Counted from the first letter of the stretch, positions 8,348-16,904 are shown. The stretch: DNA of 64,000 nt from Streptomyces rubradiris (GCF_016860525.1 NZ_BNEA01000007.1:593183-657182), one strand, 5' to 3'. The notes: generated from the sequence alone by a model not told the origin. Numbers and translations are program-made.

Positions 8348-8404
8348 TGGTTGCAAGTTGCTACCTGCCGGACTCTAGGCCGCACTGGTAGCATGTTGCA
8401 ACCA
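8348..8404. promoter_or_regulatory. Symmetric HxlR operator with two overlapping divergent promoters
   Basis: Left arm 8349-8365 (GGTTGCAAGTTGCTACC) and right arm 8387-8403 (GGTAGCATGTTGCAACC) are inverted repeats matching at 15 of 17 positions around a 21-bp centre. Each arm carries the palindromic hexamer TTGCAA as a -35 element. Rightward, TTGCAA 8351-8356 pairs with TCTAGG 8374-8379 at 17 bp. Leftward, TTGCAA 8401-8396 pairs with CTAGAG 8378-8373 at 17 bp. A dimeric repressor bound here would block both promoters. Confidence 0.75.
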
Positions 8405-8427
8405 GGAAAGTGAAGGAGGGGAGCCCG

Positions 8428-8892
8428 ATGGTCGCCCGCACCCGGCTCGACGCCGACCCCTGCCCCGTCGCCCGGTCGATCGACGCCATCGGCGACTGGT
8501 GGTCGCTGCTGATCGTGCGTGACGCCTTCGACGGCAGCCGCCGCTTCGGCCAGTTCCAGCGCAGCCTGGGCATCGCCAAGAACATCCTCACCACTCGGCT
8601 GCGCGCGCTGGAGCGGGCCGGGGTGATGGAGACCGTGCCGGCCTCCGACGGCGGCCCCTACCAGGAGTACGTGCTCACGGAGAAGGGCCGCGCCCTCTTC
8701 CCCGTGATCGTCGCGCTGCGCCAGTGGGGCGAGTCCCACTGCTTCGCCCCCGGGGAAGCGCACTCGCGGCTCCTCGACCGGCGCGACCGGCGCCCGCTGA
8801 GCCCACTGGAGATCCGCTCCGGCGACGGACGCCCGATCGGCCCGGAGGAGACGGTCGTCGAGAAGCTCGACCCCGCCGACGGCGCCCGTTAG
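8428..8892 (+). CDS. HxlR-family transcriptional regulator
   Basis: A 154-aa winged-helix regulator: [57 protein letters not shown] is the HxlR DNA-binding domain, with the conserved cysteine of PCPV near residue 11 that some members use for redox or electrophile sensing. The ATG at 8428 is preceded by AGGAGGGGAG at 8414. An earlier GTG at 8410 lacks such a site. It most likely represses itself and the adjacent exporter through the operator at 8348-8404. Confidence 0.9.
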   Translation: MVARTRLDADPCPVARSIDAIGDWWSLLIVRDAFDGSRRFGQFQRSLGIAKNILTTRLRALERAGVMETVPASDGGPYQEYVLTEKGRALFPVIVALRQWGESHCFAPGEAHSRLLDRRDRRPLSPLEIRSGDGRPIGPEETVVEKLDPADGAR

Positions 8893-9038
8893 CGGACCGG
8901 CCCCGCCCGCGAGGCGGGTTGCACCGGCCGGGTCGAGGGCGTTCCCTGAACGTACCGGCGATGCGGCGGAACCACGGCCGCGCGACCCGGCCGTCCCGAG
9001 GCCGCGCACGGCCTCGGGCGCGGACGAGCGAAGGGCGT

Positions 9039-9692
9039 GTGACGGCGGTGCGAGACGCGGAGGACACGGAGGCCGACCGGCCCGCGGCCCTCGAAGACAC
9101 CGGGCCGCCGGACGTGCTCGCGGTGGCGTCGACGCCCCGCACGGCGGTGGCGTGGCTGCCGCCGCCGCGGCTCTGGCCGCCGGTCCAGGACATCCGCTGG
9201 GAGCACGATCCGCAGGTACGGCGGTGGCCGCCGCACGTGAACGTGCTGTTCGGGTTCGTGCCGGAGGAGGAGTTCGCGCGGGCCGTGCCGCTGCTCGGCG
9301 CCGCGGCGGCGCGCACCCCGGCGTTCACGGCACGGCTGTCCGGTGTGCGCTTCTTCCGGCATCGGCACTACGCCACGGTCTGGCTCGATCCGGCCGCCGC
9401 CGGTCCGGCACCGTGGGCGCGCCTGTACCGGGAGTTGGAACTGCGGTTCCCGCTGTGCCGCGGGCGTGGCGGGCGCTTCACCCCGCATCTGTCGCTCGGC
9501 CGCACCCGGGACCCCCGGCGCCTGGCCGCCGAGTGCGCCGTGCGGCTCGGTGCGCTGTCGGCGCCGGTGGAGGAGGTGGTCGTCCTGTCGCGGCGCGGCG
9601 AGGGTCCGATGCGGCCCCGGGCCGTGATCACGCTGGGCACGGGCGAGGTCCGGTGGCCGGCGGAGGATGCCAACTGCCCTAGGTACGACTGA
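9039..9692 (+). CDS. 2H phosphoesterase / 2'-5' RNA ligase-like protein
   Basis: About 217 aa. Two HxS/T-like motifs of the 2H phosphoesterase superfamily are visible: [10 protein letters not shown] near residue 66 and FTPHLSLGR near residue 148. Spacing and overall size fit the LigT/ThpR fold, which hydrolyses or forms 2',5'-phosphodiester or cyclic phosphate bonds. The first motif reads HVNV where HxT/S is usual, so the catalytic threonine/serine position is altered and activity is uncertain. The start is unsure: GTG 9039 or ATG 8961; neither has a strong ribosome site. Confidence 0.75.
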   Translation: MTAVRDAEDTEADRPAALEDTGPPDVLAVASTPRTAVAWLPPPRLWPPVQDIRWEHDPQVRRWPPHVNVLFGFVPEEEFARAVPLLGAAAARTPAFTARLSGVRFFRHRHYATVWLDPAAAGPAPWARLYRELELRFPLCRGRGGRFTPHLSLGRTRDPRRLAAECAVRLGALSAPVEEVVVLSRRGEGPMRPRAVITLGTGEVRWPAEDANCPRYD

Positions 9693-10073
9693 GAGTGCGG
9701 GCGCGGACGGCGGGCGTGGGCGGACGGCCGGGTCAGGGCTTCCGGCCACGGCGCGGACGGCGGGCGTGGGCCGGTGGGCCCGCCGGTGGCCGGGCGCCGG
9801 GCGACGCGGGCGGTGGTGGCGGGGACGGCCGCCGTCGGCCCGGGGCGGCGATCCGGCACGGCGTTCACCTCGCGGACGCGGGCCACCGCACGATCGTCCC
9901 GCACGAGGCCGGCCGGTGCCGGCCGACGGCCGCACATCGGTGGATGCCTCGTTCCCCGGCACCGCCCGGTGCTGATCGGCCGCACCGGCTCCTCCCCCGC
10001 CTCCCGTGGGACTCCGTGGCCGGTCACGCGGCCGCGTGATGGAGGTGAGGAGGGAGGGCCGGTGCCGGCTCGG
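9693..10073. other. Intergenic region with a 20-bp direct repeat
   Basis: No gene is supported here. A 20-bp sequence beginning GCGCGGACGG occurs twice exactly, at 9701-9720 and 9751-9770 (period 50). Otherwise the region is GC-rich without recognisable sites. Confidence 0.6.
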
Positions 10074-10436
10074 TCAGTTCAGCGGCGCGGGGGCCGGCGT
10101 GCCGTAGAAGGTGACCGCCGGCCAGCCCCGGGAAGCCAGGAGTCCGTTGATCGCGTCGGCGATCTCCTGCGGGGTGACGGAGTAGGCCGCCGGCGTCTCG
10201 GCGTTGGCGATGCTGAACTTGATCTCCAGCTCGGAGGGCATGTCGCTGCCGGTGTTCCGCTGCGACCGGCCGCCGAAGAGCGTCCCCTCGGGGAAGTCGG
10301 CCGCCGTGCTCGCCGACTCGGTCTGGGCGGCCTGGGCGGCCTGGGCCGGCGACGCCGACGCCGTACCGGCGATCACCGCGCCGGCGGCGGCCGTCCCCGA
10401 GTACCCGATCAAAGACCGCCTCGAAATGCTGCTCAT
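10074..10436 (-). CDS. Small Tat-exported protein of unknown function
   Basis: A 120-aa protein. The N terminus MSSISRRSLIGYSG has the twin-arginine signature (S-R-R-S-L-I), followed by a hydrophobic stretch and an alanine-rich cleavage region ending near ASPAQAAQA (residue 35), so export by the Tat system is expected. The mature part, about 85 aa, has no recognised domain; a block SELEIKFSIANAETPAAYSVTPQEIADAINGLLASRGWPAVTFYGTP suggests a compact alpha/beta fold. GGGGGAG precedes the ATG. It stands alone, convergent with nothing obvious. Confidence 0.75.
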   Translation of the reverse strand: MSSISRRSLIGYSGTAAAGAVIAGTASASPAQAAQAAQTESASTAADFPEGTLFGGRSQRNTGSDMPSELEIKFSIANAETPAAYSVTPQEIADAINGLLASRGWPAVTFYGTPAPAPLN

Positions 10437-10619
10437 AACTCCCCCTCATTGCCCGGCCGCCGGGTGTTTCCCGAGGCCACCGCTTGATCGTAAACGCATG
10501 TGAGGGCGGCGGGGGCAGAACGATGCCCTCCGTTTCACGGCGGTCCCGGGCCCGGGTACGACCGGTCGTCGCCGCCCACCCCGCACCGGCCGGGTGCACG
10601 CGTCCACCGCGGCCGGCGT

Positions 10620-11024
10620 TCAGGCGGAGGCGTCCCGTCGGGCCGTGCCCCACTCCCACATGCCGCGCAACACCGGTTCCAGTGCGCGGCCGAGGCCGGT
10701 CAGCTCGTAGCGGACCCGGGGCGGCCACCCGGGGACCCGGTGGCGTTCGATGACGCCCATCCTGGTCAGCTGGGCCAGCCGGTCGGAGAGGACCTTGTCC
10801 GAGAGGGCGGGCAGGGCGGCGGACAGCTCCGTGTAGGTGGCCTGGCCGCGGCGCAGGAACTCGCGGAGCACCAGCGGGGTCCACCGGCCACCCAGGGTGG
10901 CGAGGGTGATGTCGACGGGGCAGCGCGGCTCGTCACCGGGCGGCACGAGGGCGTCGTCCGGGCAGTCCGCCAGCGGGCCGTCCCGGTCCGGTGTCCGCTG
11001 GTGTCCAACCGTTTGGTGAGTCAC
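10620..11024 (-). CDS. HxlR-family transcriptional regulator
   Basis: A 134-aa winged-helix regulator with CPVDITLATLGGRWTPLVLREFLRRGQATYTELSAALPALSDKVLSDRLAQLTRMGVIER, the complete HxlR domain, including the conserved Cys before the first helix. The GTG start at 11024 is fixed by AGGAGG seven bases upstream on the minus strand. It is divergent from the metallo-hydrolase at 11083 with only 58 bp between, so it most likely controls that gene. Confidence 0.9.
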   Translation of the reverse strand: MTHQTVGHQRTPDRDGPLADCPDDALVPPGDEPRCPVDITLATLGGRWTPLVLREFLRRGQATYTELSAALPALSDKVLSDRLAQLTRMGVIERHRVPGWPPRVRYELTGLGRALEPVLRGMWEWGTARRDASA

Positions 11025-11082
11025 GAGGGCGCCTCCTAGCGTCGGTCGTGGACAGCCCACCCGTACTCGCTGTAGGGGCATC

Positions 11083-11934
11083 ATGCGTATCCACCATCTC
11101 AACTGCGGTTCCATGCGGGAGATTCCACCGCTGCACGAGGGGCCCTCCGGGGCGAGTGCCGTGGACCGGGCACGGCCCCTCGTCTGCCATTGCCTGCTCA
11201 TCGAGACGGACGCGGACGGGCTGGTGCTGGTGGAGACCGGTCTCGGCACCGCGGATCTCCCGGCCCCACAACGGTCGTTGGGGGCGGACTGGGTCGCGTA
11301 CGCGCGGCCCGCGCTCAACCCGGAGGAGACCGCGCTGCGCCAGGTCGTACGGCTCGGGTACGCGGCGGCGGACGTGCGGCACATCGTGCTCACGCACCTG
11401 CACCGCGACCACACGGGAGGGCTGCCGGACTTCCCGCACGCGCGCGTCCACGTGCACCCCGGCGAGTACCGGGCCGTCAGCGATCCCGCGGCGGCACACC
11501 ACCGGCACAGTTTGGACCGCTTCATGCCGACGCACCGGGCGCACGGTCCGCTGCTGACACCCGCGCCGGTGACGGAGCACACGGAGTGGTTCGGCTTCCC
11601 GGGCGTGGCGCGACCGGAGGGGCTGTCGTGCGAGCTGCTGCTGGTGCCGCTGCCCGGTCACTCGGCGGGACACGCGGGCGTGGCCGTGCGCGACGGCGAC
11701 GGACGGTGGCTGCTGCACGCGGGGGACGCGTACATGTACCACGGCGAACTCGACGCCGATCCGCCGTGCGCCCACCCCGTCCTCGAACCGGTCCAGCACG
11801 GCGCGCAGACCGATGCGGCGGCGCGCGTCGCGACCCGCGACCACCTCCGTTCCCTCAAGCGCGACCACGCCGACGAGGTCACGGTCTTCAGCGCGCACGA
11901 TCCCTGGGAGTTCGCCCGCCTCGCCGCCCGATGA
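11083..11934 (+). CDS. MBL-fold metallo-hydrolase
   Basis: A 283-aa metallo-beta-lactamase-fold hydrolase. Metal ligands are visible: HLHRDHTGG (HxHxDH motif, about residues 106-111), the histidine of LPGHSAGHAG near residue 191, the aspartate of LLHAGDAYM near residue 212, and the C-terminal histidine of FSAHDPWEF. The arrangement fits the lactonase/glyoxalase II side of the family rather than a beta-lactamase, so a quorum-quenching-type lactonase or thioesterase is possible; the substrate is unknown. It is divergent from the HxlR gene and the coding frame starts with an ATG after GTAGGGG. Confidence 0.85.
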   Translation: MRIHHLNCGSMREIPPLHEGPSGASAVDRARPLVCHCLLIETDADGLVLVETGLGTADLPAPQRSLGADWVAYARPALNPEETALRQVVRLGYAAADVRHIVLTHLHRDHTGGLPDFPHARVHVHPGEYRAVSDPAAAHHRHSLDRFMPTHRAHGPLLTPAPVTEHTEWFGFPGVARPEGLSCELLLVPLPGHSAGHAGVAVRDGDGRWLLHAGDAYMYHGELDADPPCAHPVLEPVQHGAQTDAAARVATRDHLRSLKRDHADEVTVFSAHDPWEFARLAAR

Positions 11935-11985
11935 GGGCGCGCGGCCGGACCGGCGACCGGGACAAGGCGCCAGCGGGGCCGGAAG

Positions 11986-12786
11986 TCACTGCTTGAGACT
12001 GTAGAAGCCCATCGGCGAGTTCGGCCGGAAGCCGATCCTGGGGTACACCGGTGCCCCCGCCGCCGTCGCGTGCAGGGTGGCGCGGGTCAGGCCGGTGGCG
12101 CGGGCGCCCTCGTACAGGGCCTTGCGCGTCACCGTCTCGCCGTAGCCCCGGCGTTCCCACTCCGGCGCCGTGGCGACGAGCACGACGAACAGCCGCCCGT
12201 CGGCCTCCACCGTCGCGGCGCAGCTCACGGGGACGCCGTCACGCAGGCCGAGATAGGCGTGCACCTGGTTCTTCCACAGGGTGGACCCGAGGAGACCGTC
12301 GCGGCCGTCCTCCACCGGGAAGCCGTAGGCACGCGAGTTCAGGTCGGCGTACGCCCGGAGGTGGTCGTCGGTGGTCACCCGGACGAAGGTCAGCTCGGGG
12401 TGGGCGGGTTCGGGGAGGGGGAGGATGTCGCCGGCCATGCCGGTACCGTGGAAGGCGTACTCCAGCCCCGCCTTCTCCGCCTCCGCCCGGACCCGGGCGC
12501 GGGCTTCGTCGTCGAGGAGGTCCTCGAAGAGCCACAGGAACCCGGGACGGCGCTTGGCGCGCATGATGTCCGCCGCCTGGCGCAGACGTTCCCCGAGCAG
12601 CGCCGGGTCCACGTCGGTCTCGGTCAGCGTGACGCAGTTCCAGAAGGCGAACCGGGAGTCGGCCCAGCGCACGGCGATGCCCGGCAGGTCGCGCACGTCG
12701 GCGGCCGGATCACGGTCGAGCACGATGCCGCGCCAGACCAGGGCGAGTTGCTCCATCGATTCGATCGACTCCGTACGGTCCGTCAT
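11986..12786 (-). CDS. GNAT-family N-acetyltransferase
   Basis: A 266-aa protein with a C-terminal GNAT domain. The acetyl-CoA pyrophosphate loop is VATAPEWERRGYGETVTRKALYEGA (R-R-G-Y-G, about residues 215-219), and the end ATAAGAPVYPRIGFRPNSPMGFYSL is the usual final strand. The N-terminal 100 residues are a degenerate second domain often seen in bacterial GNAT proteins of this size. GGAGGAG precedes the ATG at 12786. It is convergent with the MBL hydrolase. The acceptor substrate is unknown. Confidence 0.85.
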   Translation of the reverse strand: MTDRTESIESMEQLALVWRGIVLDRDPAADVRDLPGIAVRWADSRFAFWNCVTLTETDVDPALLGERLRQAADIMRAKRRPGFLWLFEDLLDDEARARVRAEAEKAGLEYAFHGTGMAGDILPLPEPAHPELTFVRVTTDDHLRAYADLNSRAYGFPVEDGRDGLLGSTLWKNQVHAYLGLRDGVPVSCAATVEADGRLFVVLVATAPEWERRGYGETVTRKALYEGARATGLTRATLHATAAGAPVYPRIGFRPNSPMGFYSLKQ

Positions 12787-12877
12787 CCGGGCTCCTCCGG
12801 TGGTGGAGTTGAGGGGCGAGCCCACCCAGTAATACGCCACTTGGCCGTGTGCGTCGCGCACCCGGGCCACGGGTCGG

Positions 12878-14272
12878 TCATGCCGCGAGGACGCCTGCGG
12901 TGCCGGCGGCCTCGGTGTGCGCCCGCACGCGGCGGAGGGCCTGGCGGATGGACGTCGCCGGCAGGTCGATGCCGAGGCGTTCCCCGGCGTAGGCGCGGAC
13001 CAGCGCGGACATGCGGAACCGGCCGGGTTCGGTTTCCGTCAGCAGGTGGGCCGCGCACAGCGCGTCGAGGTGACTCCGTACGGCCTGTTCGCACTCCCCG
13101 GCGAGTGCCACGGCCACGGTGGTGTCCGTGCGGTCCAGCGGGTGGAGGGCCAGGAGTCGTAGCAACTTGCGGGCGTCTGGGCCCGTTTGGGCGTCGGATG
13201 CCGCGATCGCTCTGCGAACGCCCTCCTCCAGTGCGAGCGGGACGACCGTCTGGCGGTGGTAGTCGGCGAGGGTCCATCCGGTGTGCTGTCGCATGTGCCG
13301 GCCGATGAGGGTCAGGGCCAACGGGAGGTGTCCCAGATCGGCGGCGATCCGCTGAAGGGCGGCGGTGTCCGTGGCGAGGGGATCGGCTCCCGCCGTCCAC
13401 CGCAGGAGTGCCACCGAGTCGTCGGGGGCCAGGGGGTCGACGGTGAGGCGGGTGGCGCCGGGCAGCGCGCGCATCGTGCGGCGGCTGGTGACCAGGGTCC
13501 GGCAGGCCGGGTCCCCGGGGAGCAGCGGGCGTACCTGCTCGGTGTCCGCCGCGTCGTCGAGAACCACCAACGCGCCGGTTCCGGCGAGGAGTTGCCGGTA
13601 GAGGGCGGCGCGGGCGGTGACGCCGTAGGGGATGCGGTCTCCGGTGACGCCGAGCAGCCGCAGGAAGGTCTCCAGCACGGCGGCGGGGTCGGCGGCCGGG
13701 CCGGTCGGCGCGAATCCGCGCAGACGGGCGAAGAGCACGGGTGCGCCGGCGGAGCTCCCGGCGGCGACGCGGCGGGCCACGTGCAGGGCCAGCGAGGTCT
13801 TGCCGACCCCGGCGGCGCCTTCCAGCACCACCACGCCCGGCCGCCCCCCGACCATGAGGGCGGCCTCGGCGGCGGACGCCGCCCGGGTCCGGCCGAGCAG
13901 CGGGGACGGCCCGGCGGGCAGCCGGTCGCAGGCGCGGACGCGGGCAGCCGCCTCGGCTTGCCCGAGGACCGTGCGCAGCGCCTGCCGCCACAGGGCGACG
14001 GTCGCCTCGTCACCGCCGGCGAGGGCCCGTACGACGGCCAGCAGCAGGTCGGGATTCGGCCGGCGGCGGCCCGGCAGGAAGCAGTTGCCGATGGTCGAGC
14101 GGGCCGGCCACTCGGTGCGCGGGCGGCCCGCGCGGCGCCAGTCCTGGTGCACGCGGCGGGTGATCTCGGTGATCGAGGGGCCGCCCGCCCATGCCTTCAG
14201 CAGCCGCAGCTCGCCGATGAACTCGTCCATCGTGCGGGCCTTGCCCGGATCCAGTACCTGCGGCACGACCAT
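12878..14272 (-). CDS. NB-ARC ATPase regulator with N-terminal helical domain (AfsR-like STAND protein)
   Basis: About 464 aa. The N-terminal 90 residues (MDEFIGELRLLKAWAG... and TEWPARSTIGNCFLPGRRRPNPDLLLAVVRAL) match the XRE-like helical domain common in Streptomyces NB-ARC proteins. The NTPase core has Walker A GAAGVGKTSLAL near residue 154, Walker B GALVVLDDA near 236, and sensor LVTSRR. It ends after the winged-helix region without TPR repeats, shorter than AfsR. It probably acts as a signal-dependent switch. The ATG at 14272 is used here; ATG 14230 and TTG 14302 are alternatives. An inverted repeat lies just upstream. Confidence 0.8.
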   Translation of the reverse strand: MVVPQVLDPGKARTMDEFIGELRLLKAWAGGPSITEITRRVHQDWRRAGRPRTEWPARSTIGNCFLPGRRRPNPDLLLAVVRALAGGDEATVALWRQALRTVLGQAEAAARVRACDRLPAGPSPLLGRTRAASAAEAALMVGGRPGVVVLEGAAGVGKTSLALHVARRVAAGSSAGAPVLFARLRGFAPTGPAADPAAVLETFLRLLGVTGDRIPYGVTARAALYRQLLAGTGALVVLDDAADTEQVRPLLPGDPACRTLVTSRRTMRALPGATRLTVDPLAPDDSVALLRWTAGADPLATDTAALQRIAADLGHLPLALTLIGRHMRQHTGWTLADYHRQTVVPLALEEGVRRAIAASDAQTGPDARKLLRLLALHPLDRTDTTVAVALAGECEQAVRSHLDALCAAHLLTETEPGRFRMSALVRAYAGERLGIDLPATSIRQALRRVRAHTEAAGTAGVLAA

Positions 14273-14303
14273 CCTCCCCCTGGGACACCTGGCCACGAAC
14301 AAT

Positions 14304-14327
14304 AACTTGGAACGACCGTTTCAAGTT
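14304..14327. promoter_or_regulatory. Candidate operator upstream of the NB-ARC gene
   Basis: AACTTGGAAC (14304-14313) and GTTTCAAGTT (14318-14327) form an inverted repeat matching 9 of 10 positions around 4 bp, in an AT-rich patch directly upstream of the NB-ARC gene. The cognate regulator is unknown. Confidence 0.5.
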
Positions 14328-14399
14328 AGGGGCCGGGGGAAGCGAACTGTCAAGCGGTGTCCGCTGATTGACTGTCCATGACCGGGCCGGGCGACCGGC

Positions 14400-14999
14400 T
14401 CAGGCGGTGGGTGCCCGTCCGATCGAGTCCAGCGCGGAGGTCACGGTCGCGCGCAGGGCGCGGGCGTCGGTTCCGACGCGGGAGCGCAGATTCACGCCGT
14501 AGGCGAGCAGGGCCAGCACGTCGGCGGTGGGCCCGGGGTCGACGCCCGGCGCCAGTTGTCCGCGCTCCTCGGCCGCGACGAGCGCAGCGCGCAGCGCGTC
14601 CCGCAGGTCCTCGTGGTGCCGTTCGAGCAGGGCGCGCACCGCGCGGTCGCCGTACTCGGCGCCGGCCTGGGCGTTGACGGCCATGCAGCCCCAGCCGGCG
14701 TACTCGCCCGAACACCGGGCCGCTATCAGGCCCTCGAAGAAGTCGGCGACTGCGGGCAGTCCACGGCCGTCCTCCGCCAGCCGGCGGTACTTGGGCCGGG
14801 AGCGCAGTTCCACGTAGCGCTTCAGCGCGGCGAGGTACAGCTCCCGCTTGCCGCCGAAAGTGGCGTACAGACTGGAGCGGTTCAGGCCGGTGGCGGTGAC
14901 GATGTCCTGGATCCCGGTCGTGGCCATGCCCTGGCGCCAGAACAGCCGCAGCGCGGTGTCCAGAGCCGCGTCCGGGTCGAAGTGCTTGATGTCCGGCAT
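14400..14999 (-). CDS. TetR-family transcriptional regulator
   Basis: A 199-aa repressor. The helix-turn-helix segment is GMATTGIQDIVTATGLNRSSLYATFGGKRELYLAALKRY, about residues 24-62, typical of the AcrR/NemR-like group with TetR_C_16-type C termini. It belongs to the same broad group as the regulators at 20456 and 24747 (shared SSLYxTFGxKRELYL). The ATG at 14999 follows a weak GTGGGG site. A 24-bp palindrome at 15012-15035 overlaps the likely promoter, so autorepression is expected. No divergent structural gene is intact next to it; the nearest is the phosphotransferase at 15477. Confidence 0.9.
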   Translation of the reverse strand: MPDIKHFDPDAALDTALRLFWRQGMATTGIQDIVTATGLNRSSLYATFGGKRELYLAALKRYVELRSRPKYRRLAEDGRGLPAVADFFEGLIAARCSGEYAGWGCMAVNAQAGAEYGDRAVRALLERHHEDLRDALRAALVAAEERGQLAPGVDPGPTADVLALLAYGVNLRSRVGTDARALRATVTSALDSIGRAPTA

Positions 15000-15011
15000 G
15001 CCCCACCCGCC

Positions 15012-15035
15012 ATCCTGGAATCCTGGTTCCAGGAT
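15012..15035. promoter_or_regulatory. Palindromic TetR operator
   Basis: ATCCTGGAA (15012-15020) and TTCCAGGAT (15027-15035) are perfect 9-bp arms around TCCTGG. The site lies 13 bp upstream of the TetR start codon at 14999 and is the obvious autoregulatory operator. Confidence 0.75.
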
Positions 15036-15476
15036 ACTTCCGGGGGCCGGGTGCAGCGAACGGACCCGTACCCGGGGGGACTTGGCACCGTCCAGGATCG
15101 TCCACGATGTGCCGTGCCGGCGCGGCTCGGGACACATTCTGCGGGGCATGTACCGCATACCCGCACTGTGGCCGGCGGCCTACGGGCCCCGGGTCCGCCC
15201 GCTTCCCCGCCTGCTCGCTCGTACGGCCGTCCGGCTGACCGACTTCGTCCGCGCACTCGCCGTCGCGGACCACCGCCCGTTCACCACGCTGTGAACATCC
15301 GGTGCCGCCGGGGCCGTTCGGACCCCTTGCAGCGGCTGACGACTCCTGATGAGACAAGGTTCCCGGATCTGGCGACGACTGCGCACCGCACTTCGTGGAG
15401 AGCGCGGGCAGGCGATACGCCCCTGGGGCTGGCGTGCTCGATGCGTCGCATACGTGACCGTCGGGCCCGCGCGGCC
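15036..15476. other. Intergenic region with one doubtful small open frame
   Basis: No gene is well supported. An ATG at 15148 opens 48 codons to a stop at 15294 (MYRIPALWPAAYGPRV... rich in Arg/Leu/Ala) with only GCGGGG upstream. No family was recognised, and it may be the 5' remnant of a deleted gene once controlled by the adjacent operator. The rest holds nothing visible. Confidence 0.4.
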
Positions 15477-16223
15477 TCACATCCGGGATCTCAGCACGTC
15501 GACCTCACAGCCCGGCGCGAAGGGGTCGAAGCCGTGCTCGATGAGCCAGCGAACCGCCAGCAGACTTCGCAGCGACCACCACCCGTGGATCACCTTGAGG
15601 TCGATGCCGGTGCCGTAGCCGGCGATGAGGTCGTCGAGGTGCTCCTCGTGTCCGAGCGTGAAGGTGGCGAGGTCGTACAAGGCATCACCCCGGCCCGCCT
15701 CGGACCAGTCGATGATGCCCGTGACCTCGTCGCCGTCGACGAAGACGTGCGCGATCTGCAGGTCGCCGTGCGTGAACGCCGGAGTCCACGGCCGCAGCGC
15801 GGCCTCGGCGACCTGGCGGTTGCGGGTGACCAGGTCCGCGGGCAGGACGCCGTTCCTCACGAGCGACTCGCACTCGTGATCGAGTTCCGCCGCCAGCGCG
15901 ACGGTGCTCCGGCCGGCCCGGCCCTGCCAGGACGGCAGCGGCGCGTCGTGCAGCTTCCGGATGGCGGCGCCCGTCGCGGCCCACGCCGCAGGCGACCCGG
16001 TCGACGGCCCGCCGAGGCGCCCCAGCGTCGTCCCCGGAACCGCTGCGATCGCGAGCACGGGGGGCTTGCGCCACAGGACCTCCGGGGTCGGGACCGGCGC
16101 CAGGGACATCGCCTCGACTTCGACGTCGATACGCGCCTGATCGGCGTCCACCTTCAGGAACACATCACCGACGCGCAGCGTCGCACGCTCGGAATGGGCG
16201 ACGACGACTTCGACCTCATCCAT
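15477..16223 (-). CDS. APH-family phosphotransferase, resembling macrolide 2'-kinases
   Basis: A 248-aa member of the aminoglycoside/macrolide phosphotransferase fold. The catalytic loop is FTHGDLQIAHVFVDG (about residues 165-178) with His in place of the usual Asn, followed by VTGIIDWSEAGRGDALYDLA with the metal-binding Asp. HGDLxxxHV plus IDWSEA is the pattern I recall from Mph macrolide 2'-phosphotransferases rather than APH(3'). It is somewhat shorter than Mph(A) at the N terminus (about 50 aa), where the nucleotide loop is VGDVFLKVD. Homoserine-kinase-like or other small-molecule kinases are alternatives. Start ATG 16223 has a weak ribosome site. Confidence 0.8.
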   Translation of the reverse strand: MDEVEVVVAHSERATLRVGDVFLKVDADQARIDVEVEAMSLAPVPTPEVLWRKPPVLAIAAVPGTTLGRLGGPSTGSPAAWAATGAAIRKLHDAPLPSWQGRAGRSTVALAAELDHECESLVRNGVLPADLVTRNRQVAEAALRPWTPAFTHGDLQIAHVFVDGDEVTGIIDWSEAGRGDALYDLATFTLGHEEHLDDLIAGYGTGIDLKVIHGWWSLRSLLAVRWLIEHGFDPFAPGCEVDVLRSRM

Positions 16224-16415
16224 GGGCCACCAGTATCCCGGGGGTGATCGTCGGCGTCGCCTGGTTTGTCGTTCAGGGACCTCGAACAGCTGCCCGGCCC
16301 AGGCCACCCGGAGTTCCCGGACACATTCGACCACGCCGCCGGAAGGTTGCGGCGCTGTCCACGCTCGGCTGCACACTGGTCCCGCGGCACCCGCATCATC
16401 GGGGCCGCACCGGCG

Positions 16416-16638
16416 TCAGACGTACTCCGCCCGGTAGCGGGCCACGATGCTCTGGGCCTTTGCGACACCGGCCGCGTGCTGGGGCGCCACGGGGGCGGGC
16501 ATGTCCTCCGCGGCCGGGACGCCCAGTTCGATGAAGAAGCGTTCGAAGCCGGCGGGCGTAGTGGTCGCCGAACACCCAGCCTGCCGGTCCTGCCTTCGGC
16601 GGGATGTGGACGATGCCCTCGAATTCCTCGAAGCTCAA
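16416..16638 (-). pseudogene. Cupin-domain protein with internal deletion (pseudogene)
   Basis: Starting at TTG 16638 the frame reads SFEEFEGIVHIPPKAGPAGWVFGDHY, the N terminus of a quercetinase-like cupin. A different frame just downstream reads TPAGFERFFIELGVPAAEDM and ends RYRAEYV at the stop 16416-16418, the C terminus of the same kind of protein. The total is 223 bp, not a multiple of three. The double-stranded beta-helix with the metal-binding histidines is missing, so the middle of about 80-100 codons has been deleted and the remnant is non-functional. Confidence 0.7.
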
Positions 16639-16703
16639 GGTTTTCCCTTCTCCGCGGGTGTACGCGTGCTCCCTCAGGTCCGCAGGGCGGCGGGCCCCGT
16701 CGG

Positions 16704-16834
16704 CATCACGTGTTCACGGGGTCTCGCGGCGGCCTTTCCCGCCTTCCCGGCGACCGGCGAGGCGGCTGACCGGCAGGGCGACGGTTCGCGCGCGCCGGCT
16801 CCGCCAGGTGCGAGAACCAGGTGAACACGTGATG
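16704..16834. repeat. 131-bp segment bounded by inverted repeats (MITE-like)
   Basis: CATCACGTGTTCAC at 16704-16717 is repeated in perfect inversion at 16821-16834, and the similarity continues imperfectly inward (GGTCTCGC versus GGTTCTCGC). The segment sits between a deleted cupin gene and a truncated SDR gene. No transposase is present. It could be a miniature transposable element, an IS relic, or a pair of regulator binding sites built on CACGTG. Confidence 0.5.
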
Positions 16835-16904
16835 GCGCGGGCGGCGGTTGCGCCCATCGTGGTGCGTGCGCTGCGCGCGCGACGTGCGCGTGCACGCAGG
16901 TAGC

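Noticed and set aside
15148..15294. A 48-codon frame next to the TetR operator
   Set aside because: Weak ribosome site, biased composition and no recognised family; kept only as a note in the intergenic entry.
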